From Acholoe squamosa (lineage: Eukaryota > Annelida > Polychaeta > Phyllodocida > Polynoidae): DNA of 64,000 bases. The stretch lies in the NCBI GenBank assembly GCA_949317995.1, contig OX439041.1, forward strand, positions 4,094,501-4,158,500. The letters are read 5' to 3'. A program made the position numbers and the translations under genes. Position 1 is the stretch's first letter. Every line of letters begins with the position of its first letter. Positions 14,345-29,415 of this stretch are shown one piece after another. The notes below the pieces were generated by a model. It did no database searches, was not told the DNA's origin, and saw only the letters and a list, made by a program, of their open reading frames with translations.

Positions 14345-15750
14345 CTGTAAAAGGGAGATAAACATAAGAGAATCTGCTCCTTATCATTTAACATTCTATA
14401 GCCGATAGTGGAGTAGTGCACCAGACCCGACTATTGTCATGATGCACGAATGCACCCCTGGTGAGTAACTCACTTGGGCTATATTTGTGCATTATGACCT
14501 TCAGTATTGATAAATTGCACGAAGGGAGACATGACACTCAAATAGGCGATGACATATGGAGTATATATTCTACTTATGCTGCACCAATTCATTTGCAGGT
14601 TTTAAGAACAGTAAGTGAGTTTTAAAATCGGGTTGAAGTCAGATAAATGTCAGAGTAAGTTGGCAAGTATGAGATTCACCCTGACTCTAAGGACTTGATT
14701 AAGATTTCTAAACACATAGGGGATGTATTATATCAACAGAAAAACATTTAAATATTGAATGATTGGCCTAAAATCAATGGAAAAAAAATAGAAAATGAGG
14801 CTTGAGCTGCTGAAAAGAGTGCTTTGCAGGGGCTGGGTAGTAGCAGAGTGGCTGGGATTGCCCAATAAATGCTTAAAATCAAAGCCAGGGCCTTATTCTA
14901 TCATATAAACCACAGATGTGCATGTATTTGGGTGTAACAGAGAAGCTATGGGACCAGAAATCATTTCATCAAGGGCATTGCACGATTCATCACGCGCCTT
15001 ACATCAGCCAAGCAACTCTGGTTTTGGGCAACCAAGGCATGTTGAGACTCATTTATTTTTTTTTAAATGGCACCTCATCAATAGATATATGCCATAGGAT
15101 GGGTTAGATAAGCCAGTAACGATTAATACAGCCTGCACATACACAAGTGCTATTTAAGAGGGGTGGGTTGACTTCAAAAATACTTGAATATGTATTGCCC
15201 GCAAAGGGTGAATAGTACTCAAAAAAGAATTTCACCAAAATTCCCCTATACAGACCCCTTGATGGTGATGAGAAGGAAGTCTGAGGATACTATATTTTTA
15301 GCTGATCTAATGCCATAAATGATTCATCATGAGACTGACATCACTATTTTCAACTTAGAAGAATGGTTAGCGTAAGAAAAAAATTGAGACATATCACCTC
15401 CATTCCCCATGGAATTGTTTCTTTGGACCCCCCACTAAGGAATAAATAAAATTATGGTGGTCTCTTACTGCTTTGCTTGATGGTTCAGGGGGTGGAATGA
15501 GGTTGAAATTGAAAGAAAATGCTATTTTGGGCCATTTTTTAACTTTGGGCCATTATATCTCAAAAGATTCTGGTCCGACATATGCAAATTTGACCTTTCT
15601 TTGATTCCCAGGATTTTTACTTTCAAATAACACCAAAAAGAGGAAGAATGTTTAAATAGTTTTTATTCTGCACGCCCTAACCCAAAAAAAGACACTAAAA
15701 AGCAGAAAGTGGGAGCTTTGTCAGGAATCGCCCATATATAGATAACATAC

Positions 15751-15864
15751 CCTCACAGTTGTTGCCCGTGTAGCCTGGTGCACAGGTACATGTGTACAAA
15801 CCCACTTCATCATTGCAGGTTGCACCGTTCTCACACTGATTTGGACTGCAATCATTGATATCGT
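15751..15864 (-). CDS. cbEGF exon 11
   Basis: Consensus exon; its unit shares many private intron variants with the unit of exon 15, 6,074 bp away. Confidence 0.9.
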
Positions 15865-17267
15865 CTGTAAAAGGGAGATAAACATAAGAGAATCTGCTCC
15901 TTATCATTTAACATTCTATAGTCGATAGTGGAGTAGTGCACCAGACCCGACTATTGTCATGATGCACGAATGCACCCCTGGTGAGTTACTCACCTGGGCT
16001 ATATTTCTGCATTATGACCTTCAGTATTGATAAATTGCATGAAGGGAGACATGACACTCAAATAGGCGATGACATATGGAGTATATATTCTACTAATGCT
16101 GCACCAATTCATTTGCAGGTTTTAAGAACAGTAAGTGAGTTTTAAAATCTGGTTGAAGTCAGATAAATGTCAGAGTAAGTTGGCAAGTATGAGATTCACC
16201 CTGACTCTAAGGACTTGATTAAGATTTCTAAACACATAGGGGATGTATTATAAAAACAGAAAAACATTTAAATAGTGAATGATTGGCCTAAAATCAATTG
16301 AAACAAAATAGAAAATGAGGCTTGAGCTGCTGTAAAGAGTGCTTTGCAGGGGCTGGGTAGTAGCAGAGTGGCTGGGAGTGCCCAATAAATGCTTAAAATC
16401 AAAGCCAGGGACTTATTCTATCATATAAACCACAGATGTGCATGTATTTGGGTGTAACAGAGAAGCTATGGGACCAGAAATCATTTCATCAAGGGCATTA
16501 CACGATTCATCACGCGCCTTACATCAGCCAAGCAACTCTGGTTTTGGGTAACCAAGGCATGTTGAGACTCATTTCTTTTTTTTTTAAATGGCACCTCATC
16601 AATAGATATATGCCATAGGATGGGTTAGATAAGCCAGTAAGGATTAATACAGCCTGCACATACACAAGTGCTATTTAAGAGGGGTGGGTTGACTTCAAAA
16701 ATACTTGAATTATTTGCCCGCAAAGGGTGAATAGTACTCAAAAAAGAATTTCACCAAAATTCCCCTATACAGACCCCTTGATGGTGATGAGAAGGAAGTC
16801 TGAGGATACTATATTTTTAGCTGATCTAATGCCATAAATGATTCTCATGAGACTGACATCACTATTTTCAACTTAGAAGAATGGTTAGCGTAAAAATAAA
16901 ATTGAGACATATCACCTCCATTCCCCATGGAATTGTTTCTTTGGACCCCCCACTAAGGAATAAATAAAATTATGGTGGTCTCTTACTGCTTTGCTTGATG
17001 GTTCAGGGGGTGGAATGAGGTTGAAATTGAAAGAAAATGCTATTTTGGGCCATTTTTTAACTTTGGGCCATTATATCTCAAAAGATTCTGGTCCGACATA
17101 TGCAAATTTGACCTTTCTTTGATTCCTAGGATTTTTACTTTTAAATAACACCCAAAAGAGGAAGAATGTTTAAATAGTTTTTATTCTGCACGCCCTAACC
17201 CAAAAAAGACACTAAAAAGCAGAAAGTGGGAGCTTTGTCAGGAATCGCCCATATATAGATAACATAC

Positions 17268-17381
17268 CCTCACAGTTGTTGCCCGTGTAGCCTGGTGCAC
17301 AGGTACATGTGTACAAACCCACTTCATCATTGCAGGTTGCACCGTTCTCACACTGATTTGGACTGCAATCATTGATATCGT
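17268..17381 (-). CDS. cbEGF exon 12
   Basis: Consensus exon. An upstream intronic TAA has become GAA in this unit, so a longer open frame runs through the acceptor. That frame is intronic and is not treated as coding. Confidence 0.9.
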
Positions 17382-18785
17382 CTGTAAAAGGGAGATAAAC
17401 ATAAGAGAATCTGCTCCTTATCATTTCACATTCTATAGCCGATAGTGGAGTAGTGCACCAGACCCGACTATTGTCATGATGCACGAATGCACCCCTGGTG
17501 AGTAACTCACCTGGGCTATATTTGTGCATTATGACCTTCAGTATTGATAAATTGCATGAAGGGAGACATGACACTCAAATAGGCGATGACATATGGAGTA
17601 TATATTCTACTAATGTTGCACCGATTCATTTGCAGGTTTTAAGAACAGTAAGTGAGTTTTAAAATCGGGTTGAAGTCAGATAAATGTCAGAGTAAGTTGG
17701 CAAGTATGAGATTCACCCTGACTCTAAGGACTTGATTAAGATTTCTAAACACATAGGGGATGTATTATAACAACAGAAAAACATTTAAATAGTGAATGAT
17801 TGGCCTAAAATCAATTGAAAAAAAATAGAAAATGAGGCTTGAGCTGCTGAAAAGAGTGCTTTGCAGGGGCTGGGTAGTAGCAGAGTGGCTGGGAGTGCCC
17901 AATAAATGCTTAAAATCAAAGCCAGGGCCTTATTCTATCATATAAACCACAGATGTGCATGTATTTGGGTGTAACAGAGAAGCTATGGGACCAGAAATCA
18001 TTTCATCAAGGGCATTACACTATTCATCACGCGCCTTACATCAGGCAAGCAACTCTGGTTTTGGGCAACCAAGGCATGTTGAGACTCATTTCTTTTTTTT
18101 TAAATGGCACCTCATCAATAGATATATGCCATAGGATGGGTTAGATAAGCCAGTAACGATTAATACAGCCTGTACATACACAAGTGCTGTTTAAGAGGGG
18201 TGGGTTGACTTCAAAAATACTTGAATGTGTATTGCCCGCAAAGGGTGAATAGTACTCAAAAAAGAATTTCACCAAAATTCCCCTATACAGACCCCTTGAT
18301 GGTGATGAGAAGGAAGTCTGAGGATACTATATTTTTAGCTGATCTAATGCCATAAATGATTCTCATGAGACTGACATCACTATTTTCAACTTAGAAGAAT
18401 GGTTAGCGTAAAAATAAAATTGAGACATATCACCTCCATTCCCCATGGAATTGTTTCTTTGGACCCCCCACTAAGGAATAAATAAAATTATGGTGGTCTC
18501 TTACTGCTTTGCTTGATGGTTCAGGGGGTGGAATGAGGTTGAAATTGAAAGAAAATGCTATTTTGGGCCATTTTTTAACTTTGGGCCATTATATCTCAAA
18601 AGATTCTGGTCCGACATATGCAAATTTGACCTTTCTTTGATTCCTAGGATTTTTACTTTTAAATAACACCCAAAAGAGGAAGAATGTTTAAATAGTTTTT
18701 ATTCTGCACGCCCTAACCCAAAAAAGACACTAAAAAGCAGAAAGTGGGAGCTTTGTCAGGAATCGCCCATATATAGATAACATAC

Positions 18786-18899
18786 CCTCACAGTTGTTGC
18801 CCGTGTAGCCTGGTGCACAGGTACATGTGTACAAACCCACTTCATCATTGCAGGTTGCACCGTTCTCACACTGATTTGGACTGCAATCATTGATATCGT
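18786..18899 (-). CDS. cbEGF exon 13
   Basis: Consensus exon. The downstream intron carries the 'cttttaaataacaccc' variant shared with units 12 and 17. Confidence 0.9.
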
Positions 18900-20304
18900 C
18901 TGTAAAAGGGAGATAAACATAAGAGAATCTGCTCCTTATCATTTAACATTCTATAGCCGATAGTGGAGTAGTGCACCAGAACCGACTATTGTCATGATGC
19001 ACGAATGCACCCCTGGTGAGTAACTCACCTGGGCTATATTTGTGCATTATGACCTTCAGTATTGATAAATTGCACGAAGGGAGACATGACACTCAAATAG
19101 GCGATGACATATGGATCATATATTCTACTAATGCTGCACCAATTCATTTGCAGGTTTTAAGAACAGTAAGTGAGTTTTAAAATCGGGTTGAAGTCAGATA
19201 AATGTCAGAGTAAGTTGGCAAGTATGAGATTCACCCTGACTCTAAGGACTTGATTAAGATTTCTAAACACATAGGGGATGTATTATAACAACAGAAAAAC
19301 ATTTAAATAGTGAATGATTGGCCTAAAATCAATTGAAAAAAAATAGAAAATGAGGCTTGAGCTGCTGAAAAGAGTGCTTTGCAGGGGCTGGGTAGTAGCA
19401 GAGTGGCTGGGAATGCCCAATAAATGCTTAAAATCAAAGCCAGGGCCTTATTCTATCATATAAACCACAGATGTGCATGTATTTGGGTGTAACAGAGAAG
19501 CTATGGGACCAGAAATCATTTCATCAAGGGCATTACACGATTCATCATGCGCCTTACATCAGGCAAGCAACTCTGGTTTTGGGCAACCAAGGCATGTTGA
19601 GACTCATTTCTTTTTTTTTAAATGGCACCTCATCAATAGATATATGCCATAGGATGGGTTAGATAAGCCAGTAATGATTAATACAGCCTGTACATACACA
19701 AGTGCTGTTTCAGAGGGGTGGGTTGACTTCAAAAATACTTGAATGTGTATTGCCCGCAAAGGGTGAATAGTACTCAAAAAAGAATTTCACCAAAATTCCC
19801 CTATACAGACCCCTTGATGGTGATGAGAAGGAAGTCTGAGGATACTATATTTTTAGCTGATCTAATGCCATAAATGATTCATCATGAGACTGACATCACT
19901 ATTTTCAACTTAGAAGAATGGTTAGCGTAAGAAAAAAATTGAGACATATCACCTCCATTCCCCATGGAATTGTTTCTTTGGACCCCCCACTAAGGAATAA
20001 ATAAAATTATGGTGGTCTCTTACTGCTTTGCTTGATGGTTCAGGGGGTGGAATGAGGTTGAAATTGAAAGAAAATGCTATTTTGGGCCATTTTTTAACTT
20101 TGGGCCATTATATCTCAAAAGATTCTGGTCCGACATATGCAAATTTGACCTTTCTTTGATTCCCAGGATTTTTACTTTCAAATAACACCAAAAAGAGGAA
20201 GAATGTTTAAATAGTTTTTATTCTGCACGCCATAACCCAAAAAAGACACTAAAAAGCAGAAAGTGGGAGCTTTGTCAGGAATCGCCCATATATAGATAAC
20301 ATAC

Positions 20305-20418
20305 CCTCACAGTTGTTGCCCGTGTAGCCTGGTGCACAGGTACATGTGTACAAACCCACTTCATCATTGCAGGTTGCACCGTTCTCACACTGATTTGGAC
20401 TGCAATCATTGATATCGT
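20305..20418 (-). CDS. cbEGF exon 14
   Basis: Consensus exon; counterpart of exon 10 at an offset of 6,074 bp, but without its silent AAT change. Confidence 0.9.
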
Positions 20419-21824
20419 CTGTAAAAGGGAGATAAACATAAGAGAATCTGCTCCTTATCATTTAACATTCTATAGCCGATAGTGGAGTAGTGCACCAGAC
20501 CCGACTATTGTCATGATGCACGAATGCACCCCTGGTGAGTAACTCACCTGGGCTATATTTGTGCATTATGACCTTCAGTATTGATAAATTGCACGAAGGG
20601 AGACATGACACTCAAATAGGCGATGACATATGGAGTATATATTCTACTTATGCTGCACCAATTCATTTGCAGGTTTTAAGAACAGTAAGTGAGTTTTAAA
20701 ATCGGGTTGAAGTCAGATAAATGTCAGAGTAAGTTGGCAAGTATGAGATTCACCCTGACTCTAAGGACTTGATTAAGATTTCTAAACACATAGGGGATGT
20801 ATTATATCAACAGAAAAACATTTAAATATTGAATGATTGGCCTAAAATCAATGGAAAAAAAATAGAAAATGAGGCTTGAGCTGCTGAAAAGAGTGCTTTG
20901 CAGGGGCTGGGTAGTAGCAGAGTGGCTGGGATTGCCCAATAAATGCTTAAAATCAAAGCCAGGGCCTTATTCTATCATATAAACCACAGATGTGCATGTA
21001 TTTGGGTGTAACAGAGAAGCTATGGGACCAGAAATCATTTCATCAAGGGCATTGCACGATTCATCACGCGCCTTACATCAGCCAAGCAACTCTGGTTTTG
21101 GGCAACCAAGGCATGTTGAGACTCATTTATTTTTTTTTAAATGGCACCTCATCAATAGATATATGCCATAGGATGGGTTAGATAAGCCAGTAACGATTAA
21201 TACAGCCTGCACATACACAAGTGCTATTTAAGAGGGGTGGGTTGACTTCAAAAATACTTGAATATGTATTGCCCGCAAAGGGTGAATAGTACTCAAAAAA
21301 GAATTTCACCAAAATTCCCCTATACAGACCCCTTGATGGTGATGAGAAGGAAGTCTGAGGATACTATATTTTTAGCTGATCTAATGCCATAAATGATTCA
21401 TCATGAGACTGACATCACTATTTTCAACTTAGAAGAATGGTTAGCGTAAGAAAAAAATTGAGACATATCACCTCCATTCCCCATGGAATTGTTTCTTTGG
21501 ACCCCCCACTAAGGAATAAATAAAATTATGGTGGTCTCTTACTGCTTTGCTTGATGGTTCAGGGGGTGGAATGAGGTTGAAATTGAAAGAAAATGCTATT
21601 TTGGGCCATTTTTTAACTTTGGGCCATTATATCTCAAAAGATTCTGGTCCGACATATGCAAATTTGACCTTTCTTTGATTCCCAGGATTTTTACTTTCAA
21701 ATAACACCAAAAAGAGGAAGAATGTTTAAATAGTTTTTATTCTGCACGCCCTAACCCAAAAAAAGACACTAAAAAGCAGAAAGTGGGAGCTTTGTCAGGA
21801 ATCGCCCATATATAGATAACATAC

Positions 21825-21938
21825 CCTCACAGTTGTTGCCCGTGTAGCCTGGTGCACAGGTACATGTGTACAAACCCACTTCATCATTGCAGGTTGCACC
21901 GTTCTCACACTGATTTGGACTGCAATCATTGATATCGT
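21825..21938 (-). CDS. cbEGF exon 15
   Basis: Consensus exon; counterpart of exon 11 at an offset of 6,074 bp. Confidence 0.9.
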
Positions 21939-23342
21939 CTGTAAAAGGGAGATAAACATAAGAGAATCTGCTCCTTATCATTTAACATTCTATAGTCGAT
22001 AGTGGAGTAGTGCACCAGACCCGACTATTGTCATGATGCACGAATGCACCCCTGGTGAGTTACTCACCTGGGCTATATTTCTGCATTATGACCTTCAGTA
22101 TTGATAAATTGCATGAAGGGAGACATGACACTCAAATAGGCGATGACATATGGAGTATATATTCTACTAATGCTGCACCAATTCATTTGCAGGTTTTAAG
22201 AACAGTAAGTGAGTTTTAAAATCTGGTTGAAGTCAGATAAATGTCAGAGTAAGTTGGCAAGTATGAGATTCACCCTGACTCTAAGGACTTGATTAAGATT
22301 TCTAAACACATAGGGGATGTATTATAAAAACAGAAAAACATTTAAATAGTGAATGATTGGCCTAAAATCAATTGAAACAAAATAGAAAATGAGGCTTGAG
22401 CTGCTGTAAAGAGTGCTTTGCAGGGGCTGGGTAGTAGCAGAGTGGCTGGGAGTGCCCAATAAATGCTTAAAATCAAAGCCAGGGACTTATTCTATCATAT
22501 AAACCACAGATGTGCATGTATTTGGGTGTAACAGAGAAGCTATGGGACCAGAAATCATTTCATCAAGGGCATTACACGATTCATCACGCGCCTTACATCA
22601 GCCAAGCAACTCTGGTTTTGGGTAACCAAGGCATGTTGAGACTCATTTCTTTTTTTTTTAAATGGCACCTCATCAATAGATATATGCCATAGGATGGGTT
22701 AGATAAGCCAGTAAGGATTAATACAGCCTGCACATACACAAGTGCTATTTAAGAGGGGTGGGTTGACTTCAAAAATACTTGAATTATTTGCCCGCAAAGG
22801 GTGAATAGTACTCAAAAAAGAATTTCACCAAAATTCCCCTAAACAGACCCCTTGATGGTGATGAGAAGGAAGTCTGAGGATACTATATTTTTAGCTGATC
22901 TAATGCCATAAATGATTCATCATGAGACTGACATCACTATTTTCAACTTAGAAGAATGGTTAGCGTAAGAAAAAAATTGAGACATATCACCTCCATTCCC
23001 CATGGAATTGTTTCTTTGGACCCCCCACTAAGGAATAAATAAAATTATGGTGGTCTCTTACTGCTTTGCTTGATGGTTCAGGGGGTGGAATGAGGTTGAA
23101 ATTGAAAGAAAATGCTATTTTGGGCCATTTTTTAACTTTGGGCCATTATATCTCAAAAGATTCTGGTCCGACATATGCAAATTTGACCTTTCTTTGATTC
23201 CCAGGATTTTTACTTTCAAATAACACCAAAAAGAGGAAGAATGTTTAAATAGTTTTTATTCTGCACGCCCTAACCCAAAAAAGACACTAAAAAGCAGAAA
23301 GTGGGAGCTTTGTCAGGAATCGCCCATATATAGATAACATAC

Positions 23343-23456
23343 CCTCACAGTTGTTGCCCGTGTAGCCTGGTGCACAGGTACATGTGTACAAACCCACTTC
23401 ATCATTGCAGGTTGCACCATTCTCACACTGATTTGGACTGCAATCATTGATATCGT
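23343..23456 (-). CDS. cbEGF exon 16
   Basis: Consensus protein with the same silent AAC to AAT change as exon 10. Confidence 0.9.
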
Positions 23457-24860
23457 CTGTAAAAGGGAGATAAACATAAGAGAATCTGCTCCTTATCATT
23501 TAACATTCTATAGTCGATAGTGGAGTTGTGCACCAGACCCGACTATTGTCATGATGCATGAATGCACCCCTGGTGAGTAACTCACCTGGGCTATATTTGT
23601 GCATTATGACCTTCAGTATTGATAAATTGCATGAAGGGAGACATGACACTCAAATAGGCGATGACATATGGAGTATATATTCTACTAATGTTGCACCAAT
23701 TCATTTGCAGGTTTTAAGAACAGTAAGTGAGTTTTAAAATTGGGTTGAAGTCAGATAAATGTCAGAGTAAGTTGGCAAGTATGAGATTCACCCTGACTCT
23801 AAGGACTTGATTAAGATTTCTAAACACATAGGGGATGTATTATAACAACAGAAAAACATTTAAATAGTGAATGATTGGCCTAAAATCAATTGAAAAAAAA
23901 TAGAAAATGAGGCTTGAGCTGCTGAAAAGAGTGCTTTGCAGGGGCTGGGTAGTAGCAGAGTGGCTGGGAGTGCCCAATAAATGCTTAAAATCAAAGCCAG
24001 GGCCTTATTCTATCATATAAACCACAGATGTGCATGTATTTGGGTGTAACAGAGAAGCTATGGGACCAGAAATCATTTCATCAAGGGCATTACACTATTC
24101 ATCACGCGCCTTACATCAGGCAAGCAACTCTGGTTTTGGGCAACCAAGGCATGTTGAGACTCATTTCTTTTTTTTTAAATGGCACCTCATCAATAGATAT
24201 ATGCCATAGGATGGGTTAGATAAGCCAGTAACGATTAATACAGCCTGTACATACACAAGTGGTGTTTAAGAGGGGTGGTTTGACTTCAAAAATAATTGAA
24301 TGTGTATTGCCCGCAAAGGGTGAATAGTACTCAAAAAAGAATTTCACCAAAATTCCCCTATACAGACCCCTTGATGGTGATGAGAAGGAAGTCTGAGGAT
24401 ACTATATTTTTAGCTGATCTAATGCCATAAATGATTCTCATGAGACTGACATCACTATTTTCAACTTAGAAGAATGGTTAGCGTAAAAATAAAATTGAGA
24501 CATATCACCTCCATTCCCCATGGAATTGTTTCTTTGGACCCCCCACTAAGGAATAAATAAAATTATGGTGGTCTCTTACTGCTTTGCTTGATGGTTCAGG
24601 GGGTGGAATGAGGTTGAAATTGAAAGAAAATGCTATTTTGGGCCATTTTTTAACTTTGGGCCATTATATCTCAAAAGATTCTGGTCCGACATATGCAAAT
24701 TTGACCTTTCTTTGATTCCTAGGATTTTTACTTTTAAATAACACCCAAAAGAGGAAGAATGTTTAAATAGTTTTTATTCTGCACGCCCTAACCCAAAAAA
24801 GACACTAAAAAGCAGAAAGTGGGAGCTTTGTCAGGAATCGCCCATATATAGATAACATAC

Positions 24861-24974
24861 CCTCACAGTTGTTGCCCGTGTAGCCTGGTGCACAGGTACA
24901 TGTGTACAAACCCACTTCATCATTGCAGGTTGCACCGTTCTCACACTGATTTGGACTGCAATCATTGATATCGT
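24861..24974 (-). CDS. cbEGF exon 17
   Basis: Consensus exon in a unit nearly identical to unit 12, five units (7,593 bp) away. Confidence 0.9.
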
Positions 24975-26378
24975 CTGTAAAAGGGAGATAAACATAAGAG
25001 AATCTGCTCCTTATCATTTCACATTCTATAGCCGATAGTGGAGTAGTGCACCAGACCCGACTATTGTCATGATGCACGAATGCACCCCTGGTGAGTAACT
25101 CACCTGGGCTATATTTGTGCATTATGACCTTCAGTATTGATAAATTGCATGAAGGGAGACATGACACTCAAATAGGCGATGACATATGGAGTATATATTC
25201 TACTAATGTTGCACCGATTCATTTGCAGGTTTTAAGAACAGTAAGTGAGTTTTAAAATCGGGTTGAAGTCAGATAAATGTCAGAGTAAGTTGGCAAGTAT
25301 GAGATTCACCCTGACTCTAAGGACTTGATTAAGATTTCTAAACACATAGGGGATGTATTATAACAACAGAAAAACATTTAAATAGTGAATGATTGGCCTA
25401 AAATCAATTGAAAAAAAATAGAAAATGAGGCTTGAGCTGCTGAAAAGAGTGCTTTGCAGGGGCTGGGTAGTAGCAGAGTGGCTGGGAGTGCCCAATAAAT
25501 GCTTAAAATCAAAGCCAGGGCCTTATTCTATCATATAAACCACAGATGTGCATGTATTTGGGTGTAACAGAGAAGCTATGGGACCAGAAATCATTTCATC
25601 AAGGGCATTACACTATTCATCACGCGCCTTACATCAGGCAAGCAACTCTGGTTTTGGGCAACCAAGGCATGTTGAGACTCATTTCTTTTTTTTTAAATGG
25701 CACCTCATCAATAGATATATGCCATAGGATGGGTTAGATAAGCCAGTAACGATTAATACAGCCTGTACATACACAAGTGCTGTTTAAGAGGGGTGGGTTG
25801 ACTTCAAAAATACTTGAATGTGTATTGCCCGCAAAGGGTGAATAGTACTCAAAAAAGAATTTCACCAAAATTCCCCTATACAGACCCCTTGATGGTGATG
25901 AGAAGGAAGTCTGAGGATACTATATTTTTAGCTGATCTAATGCCATAAATGATTCTCATGAGACTGACATCACTATTTTCAACTTAGAAGAATGGTTAGC
26001 GTAAAAATAAAATTGAGACATATCACCTCCATTCCCCATGGAATTGTTTCTTTGGACCCCCCACTAAGGAATAAATAAAATTATGGTGGTCTCTTACTGC
26101 TTTGCTTGATGGTTCAGGGGGTGGAATGAGGTTGAAATTGAAAGAAAATGCTATTTTGGGCCATTTTTTAACTTTGGGCCATTATATCTCAAAAGATTCT
26201 GGTCCGACATATGCAAATTTGACCTTTCTTTGATTCCCAGGATTTTTACTTTCAAATAACACCAAAAAGAGGAAGAATGTTTAAATAGTTTTTATTCTGC
26301 ACGCCCTAACCCAAAAAAGACACTAAAAAGCAGAAAGTGGGAGCTTTGTCAGGAATCGCCCATATATAGATAACATAC

Positions 26379-26492
26379 CCTCACAGTTGTTGCCCGTGTA
26401 GCCTGGTGCACAGGTACATGTGTACAAACCCACTTCATCATTGCAGGTTGCACCGTTCTCACACTGATTTGGACTGCAATCATTGATATCGT
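26379..26492 (-). CDS. cbEGF exon 18
   Basis: Consensus exon. Its upstream intron shares the 'gagttgtgtaccag' variant with units 20 and 22. Confidence 0.9.
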
Positions 26493-27897
26493 CTGTAAAA
26501 GGGAGATAAACATAAGAGAATCTGCTCCTTATCATTTCACATTCTATAGCCGATAGTGGAGTTGTGTACCAGACCCGACAATTGTCATGATGCACGAATG
26601 CACCCCTGGTGAGTAACTCACCTGGGCTATATTTGTGCATTATGACCTTCAGTATTGATAAATTGCACGAAGGGAGACATGACACTCAAATAGGCGATGA
26701 CATATGGAGTATATATTCTACTAATGCTGCACCAATTCATTTGCAGGTTTTAAGAACAGTAAGTGAGTTTTAAAATCGGGTTGAAGTCAGATAAATGTCA
26801 GAGTAAGTTGGCAAGTATGAGATTCACCCTGACTCTAAGGACTTGATTAAGATTTCTAAACACATAGGGAATGTATTATAACAACAGAAAAAACATTTAA
26901 ATAGTGAATGATTGGCCTAAAATCAATTGAAAAAAAATAGAAAATGAGGCTTGAGCTGCTGAAAAGAGTGCTTTGCAGGGGCTGGGTAGTAGCAGAGTGG
27001 CTGGGAGTGCCCAATAAATGCTTAAAATCAAAGCCAGGGCCTTATTCTATCATATAAACCACAGATGTGCATGTATTTGGGTGTAACAGAGAAGCTATGG
27101 GACCAGAAATCATTTCATCAAGGGCATTACACGATTCATCATGCACCTTACATCAGGCAAGCAACTCTGGTTTTGGGCAACCAAGGCATGTTGAGACTCA
27201 TTTCTTTTTTTTTAAATGGCACCTCATTAATAGATATATGCCATAGGATGGGTTAGATAAGCCAGTAACGATTAATACAGCCTGTACATACACAAGTGCT
27301 GTTTAAGAGGGGTGGGTTGACTTCAAAAATACTTGAATGTGTATTGCCCGCAAAGGGTGAATAGTACTCAAAAAAGAATTTCACCAAAATTCCCCTATAC
27401 AGACCCCTTGATGGTGATAAGAAGGAAGTCTGAGGATACTATATTTTTAGCTGATCTAATGCCATAAATGATTCTCATGAGACTGACATCACTATTTTCA
27501 ACTTAGAAGAATGGTTAGCGTAAAAATAAAATTGAGACACATCACCTCCATTGCCCATGGAATTGTTTCTTTGGACCCCCCACTAAGGAATAAATAAAAT
27601 TATGGTGGTCTCTTACTGCTTTGCTTGATGGTTCAGGGGGTGGAATGAGGTTGAAATTGAAAGAAAATGCTATTTTGGGCCATTTTTTAACTTTGGGCCA
27701 TTATATCTCAAAAGATTCTGGTCCGACATATGCAAATTTGACCTTTCTTTGATTCCCAGGATTTTTACTTTCAAATAACACCAAAAAGAGGAAGAATGTT
27801 TAAATAGTTTTTATTCTGCACGCCCTAACCCAAAAAAGACACTAAAAAGCAGAAAGTGGGAGCTTTGTCAGGAATCGCCCATATATAGATAACATAC

Positions 27898-28011
27898 CCT
27901 CACAGTTGTTGCCCGTGTAGCCTGGTGCACAGGTACATGTGTACAAACCCACTTCATCATTGCAGGTTGCACCGTTCTCACACTGATTTGGACTGCAATC
28001 ATTGATATCGT
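27898..28011 (-). CDS. cbEGF exon 19
   Basis: Consensus exon. The downstream intron shares 'gtgataagaagg' and 'ctccattgcccatgg' with units 21, 23 and 24. Confidence 0.9.
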
Positions 28012-29415
28012 CTGTAAAAGGGAGATAAACATAAGAGAATCTGCTCCTTATCATTTCACATTCTATAGCCGATAGTGGAGTAGTGCACCAGACCCGACTA
28101 TTGTCATGATGCACGAATGCACCCCTGGTGAGTAACTCACCTGGGCTATATTTGTGCATTATGACCTTCAGTATTGATAAATTGCACGAAGGGAGACATG
28201 ACACTCAAATAGGCGATGACATATGGAGTATATATTCTACTAATGCTGCACCGATTCATTTGCAGGTTTTAAGAACAGTAAGTGAGTTTTAAAATCGGGT
28301 TGAAGTCAGATAAATGTCAGAGTAAGTTGGCAAGTATGAGATTCACCCTGACTCTAAGGACTTGATTAAGATTTCTAAACACATAGGGGATGTATTATAA
28401 CAACAGAAAAACATTTAAATAGTGAATGATTGGCCTAAAATCAATTGAAAAAAAATAGAAAATGAGGCTTGAGCTGCTGAAAAGAGTGCTTTGCAGGGGC
28501 TGGGTAGTAGCAGAGTGGCTGGGAGTGCCCAATAAATGCTTAAAATCAAAGCCAGGGCCTTATTCTATCATATAAACCACAGATGTGCATGTATTTGGGT
28601 GTAACAGAGAAGCTATGGGACCAGAAATCATTTCATCAAGGGCATTACACTATTCATCACGCGCCTTACATCAGGCAAGCAACTCTGGTTTTGGACAACC
28701 AAGGCATGTTGAGACTCATTTCTTTTTTTTTAAATGGCACCTCATCAATAGATATATGCCATAGGATGGGTTAGATAAGCCAGTAACGATTAATACAGCC
28801 TGTACATACACAAGTGCTGTTTAAGAGGGGTGGGTTGACTTCAAAAATAATTGAATGTGTATTGCCCGCAAAGGGTGAATAGTACTCAAAAAAGAATTTC
28901 ACCAAAATTCCCCTATACAGACCCCTTGATGGTGATGAGAAGGAAGTCTGAGGATACTATATTTTTAGCTGATCTAATGCCATAAATGATTCTCATGAGA
29001 CTGACATCACTATTTTCAACTTAGAAGAATGGTTAGCGTAAAAATAAAATTGAGACATATCACCTCCATTCCCCATGGAATTGTTTCTTTGGACCCCCCA
29101 CTAAGGAATAAATAAAATTATGGTGGTCTCTTACTGCTTTGCTTGATGGTTCAGGGGGTGGAATGAGGTTGAAATTGAAAGAAAATGCTATTTTGGGCCA
29201 TTTTTTAACTTTGGGCCATTATATCTCAAAAGATTCTGGTCCGACATATGCAAATTTGACCTTTCTTTGATTCCCAGGATTTTTACTTTCAAATAACACC
29301 AAAAAGAGGAAGAATGTTTAAATAGTTTTTATTCTGCACGCCCTAACCCAAAAAAGACACTAAAAAGCAGAAAGTGGGAGCTTTGTCAGGAATCGCCCAT
29401 ATATAGATAACATAC

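Larger units (their letters stand above)
12880..22845. repeat. ~3.9-kb segment duplicated at an offset of 6,074 bp
   Basis: 12.88-16.77 kb matches 18.95-22.85 kb through private variants: 'atggatcatatattc' (13.04/19.11 kb), 'tatagtcgatag' (15.92/21.99 kb), 'atatttctgcatt' (16.0/22.08 kb), 'gaattatttgcccg' (16.71/22.78 kb). Boundaries are by eye. Confidence 0.8.
16840..26200. repeat. Segment duplicated at an offset of 7,593 bp (five units)
   Basis: About 16.84-18.64 kb matches about 24.43-26.2 kb: shared 'cttttaaataacaccc', 'catttcacattc', 'aatgttgcaccgattc' and 'cactattcatcacgcg'. Only the ends of this span are the paired copies. Confidence 0.7.

Noticed and set aside
17212-17574. 120-codon open frames around some exons as a separate small protein
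   Set aside because: Only the 38-residue exon is flanked by splice signals. The extra length results from loss of an intronic stop by one substitution, and the flanking translation is intronic.
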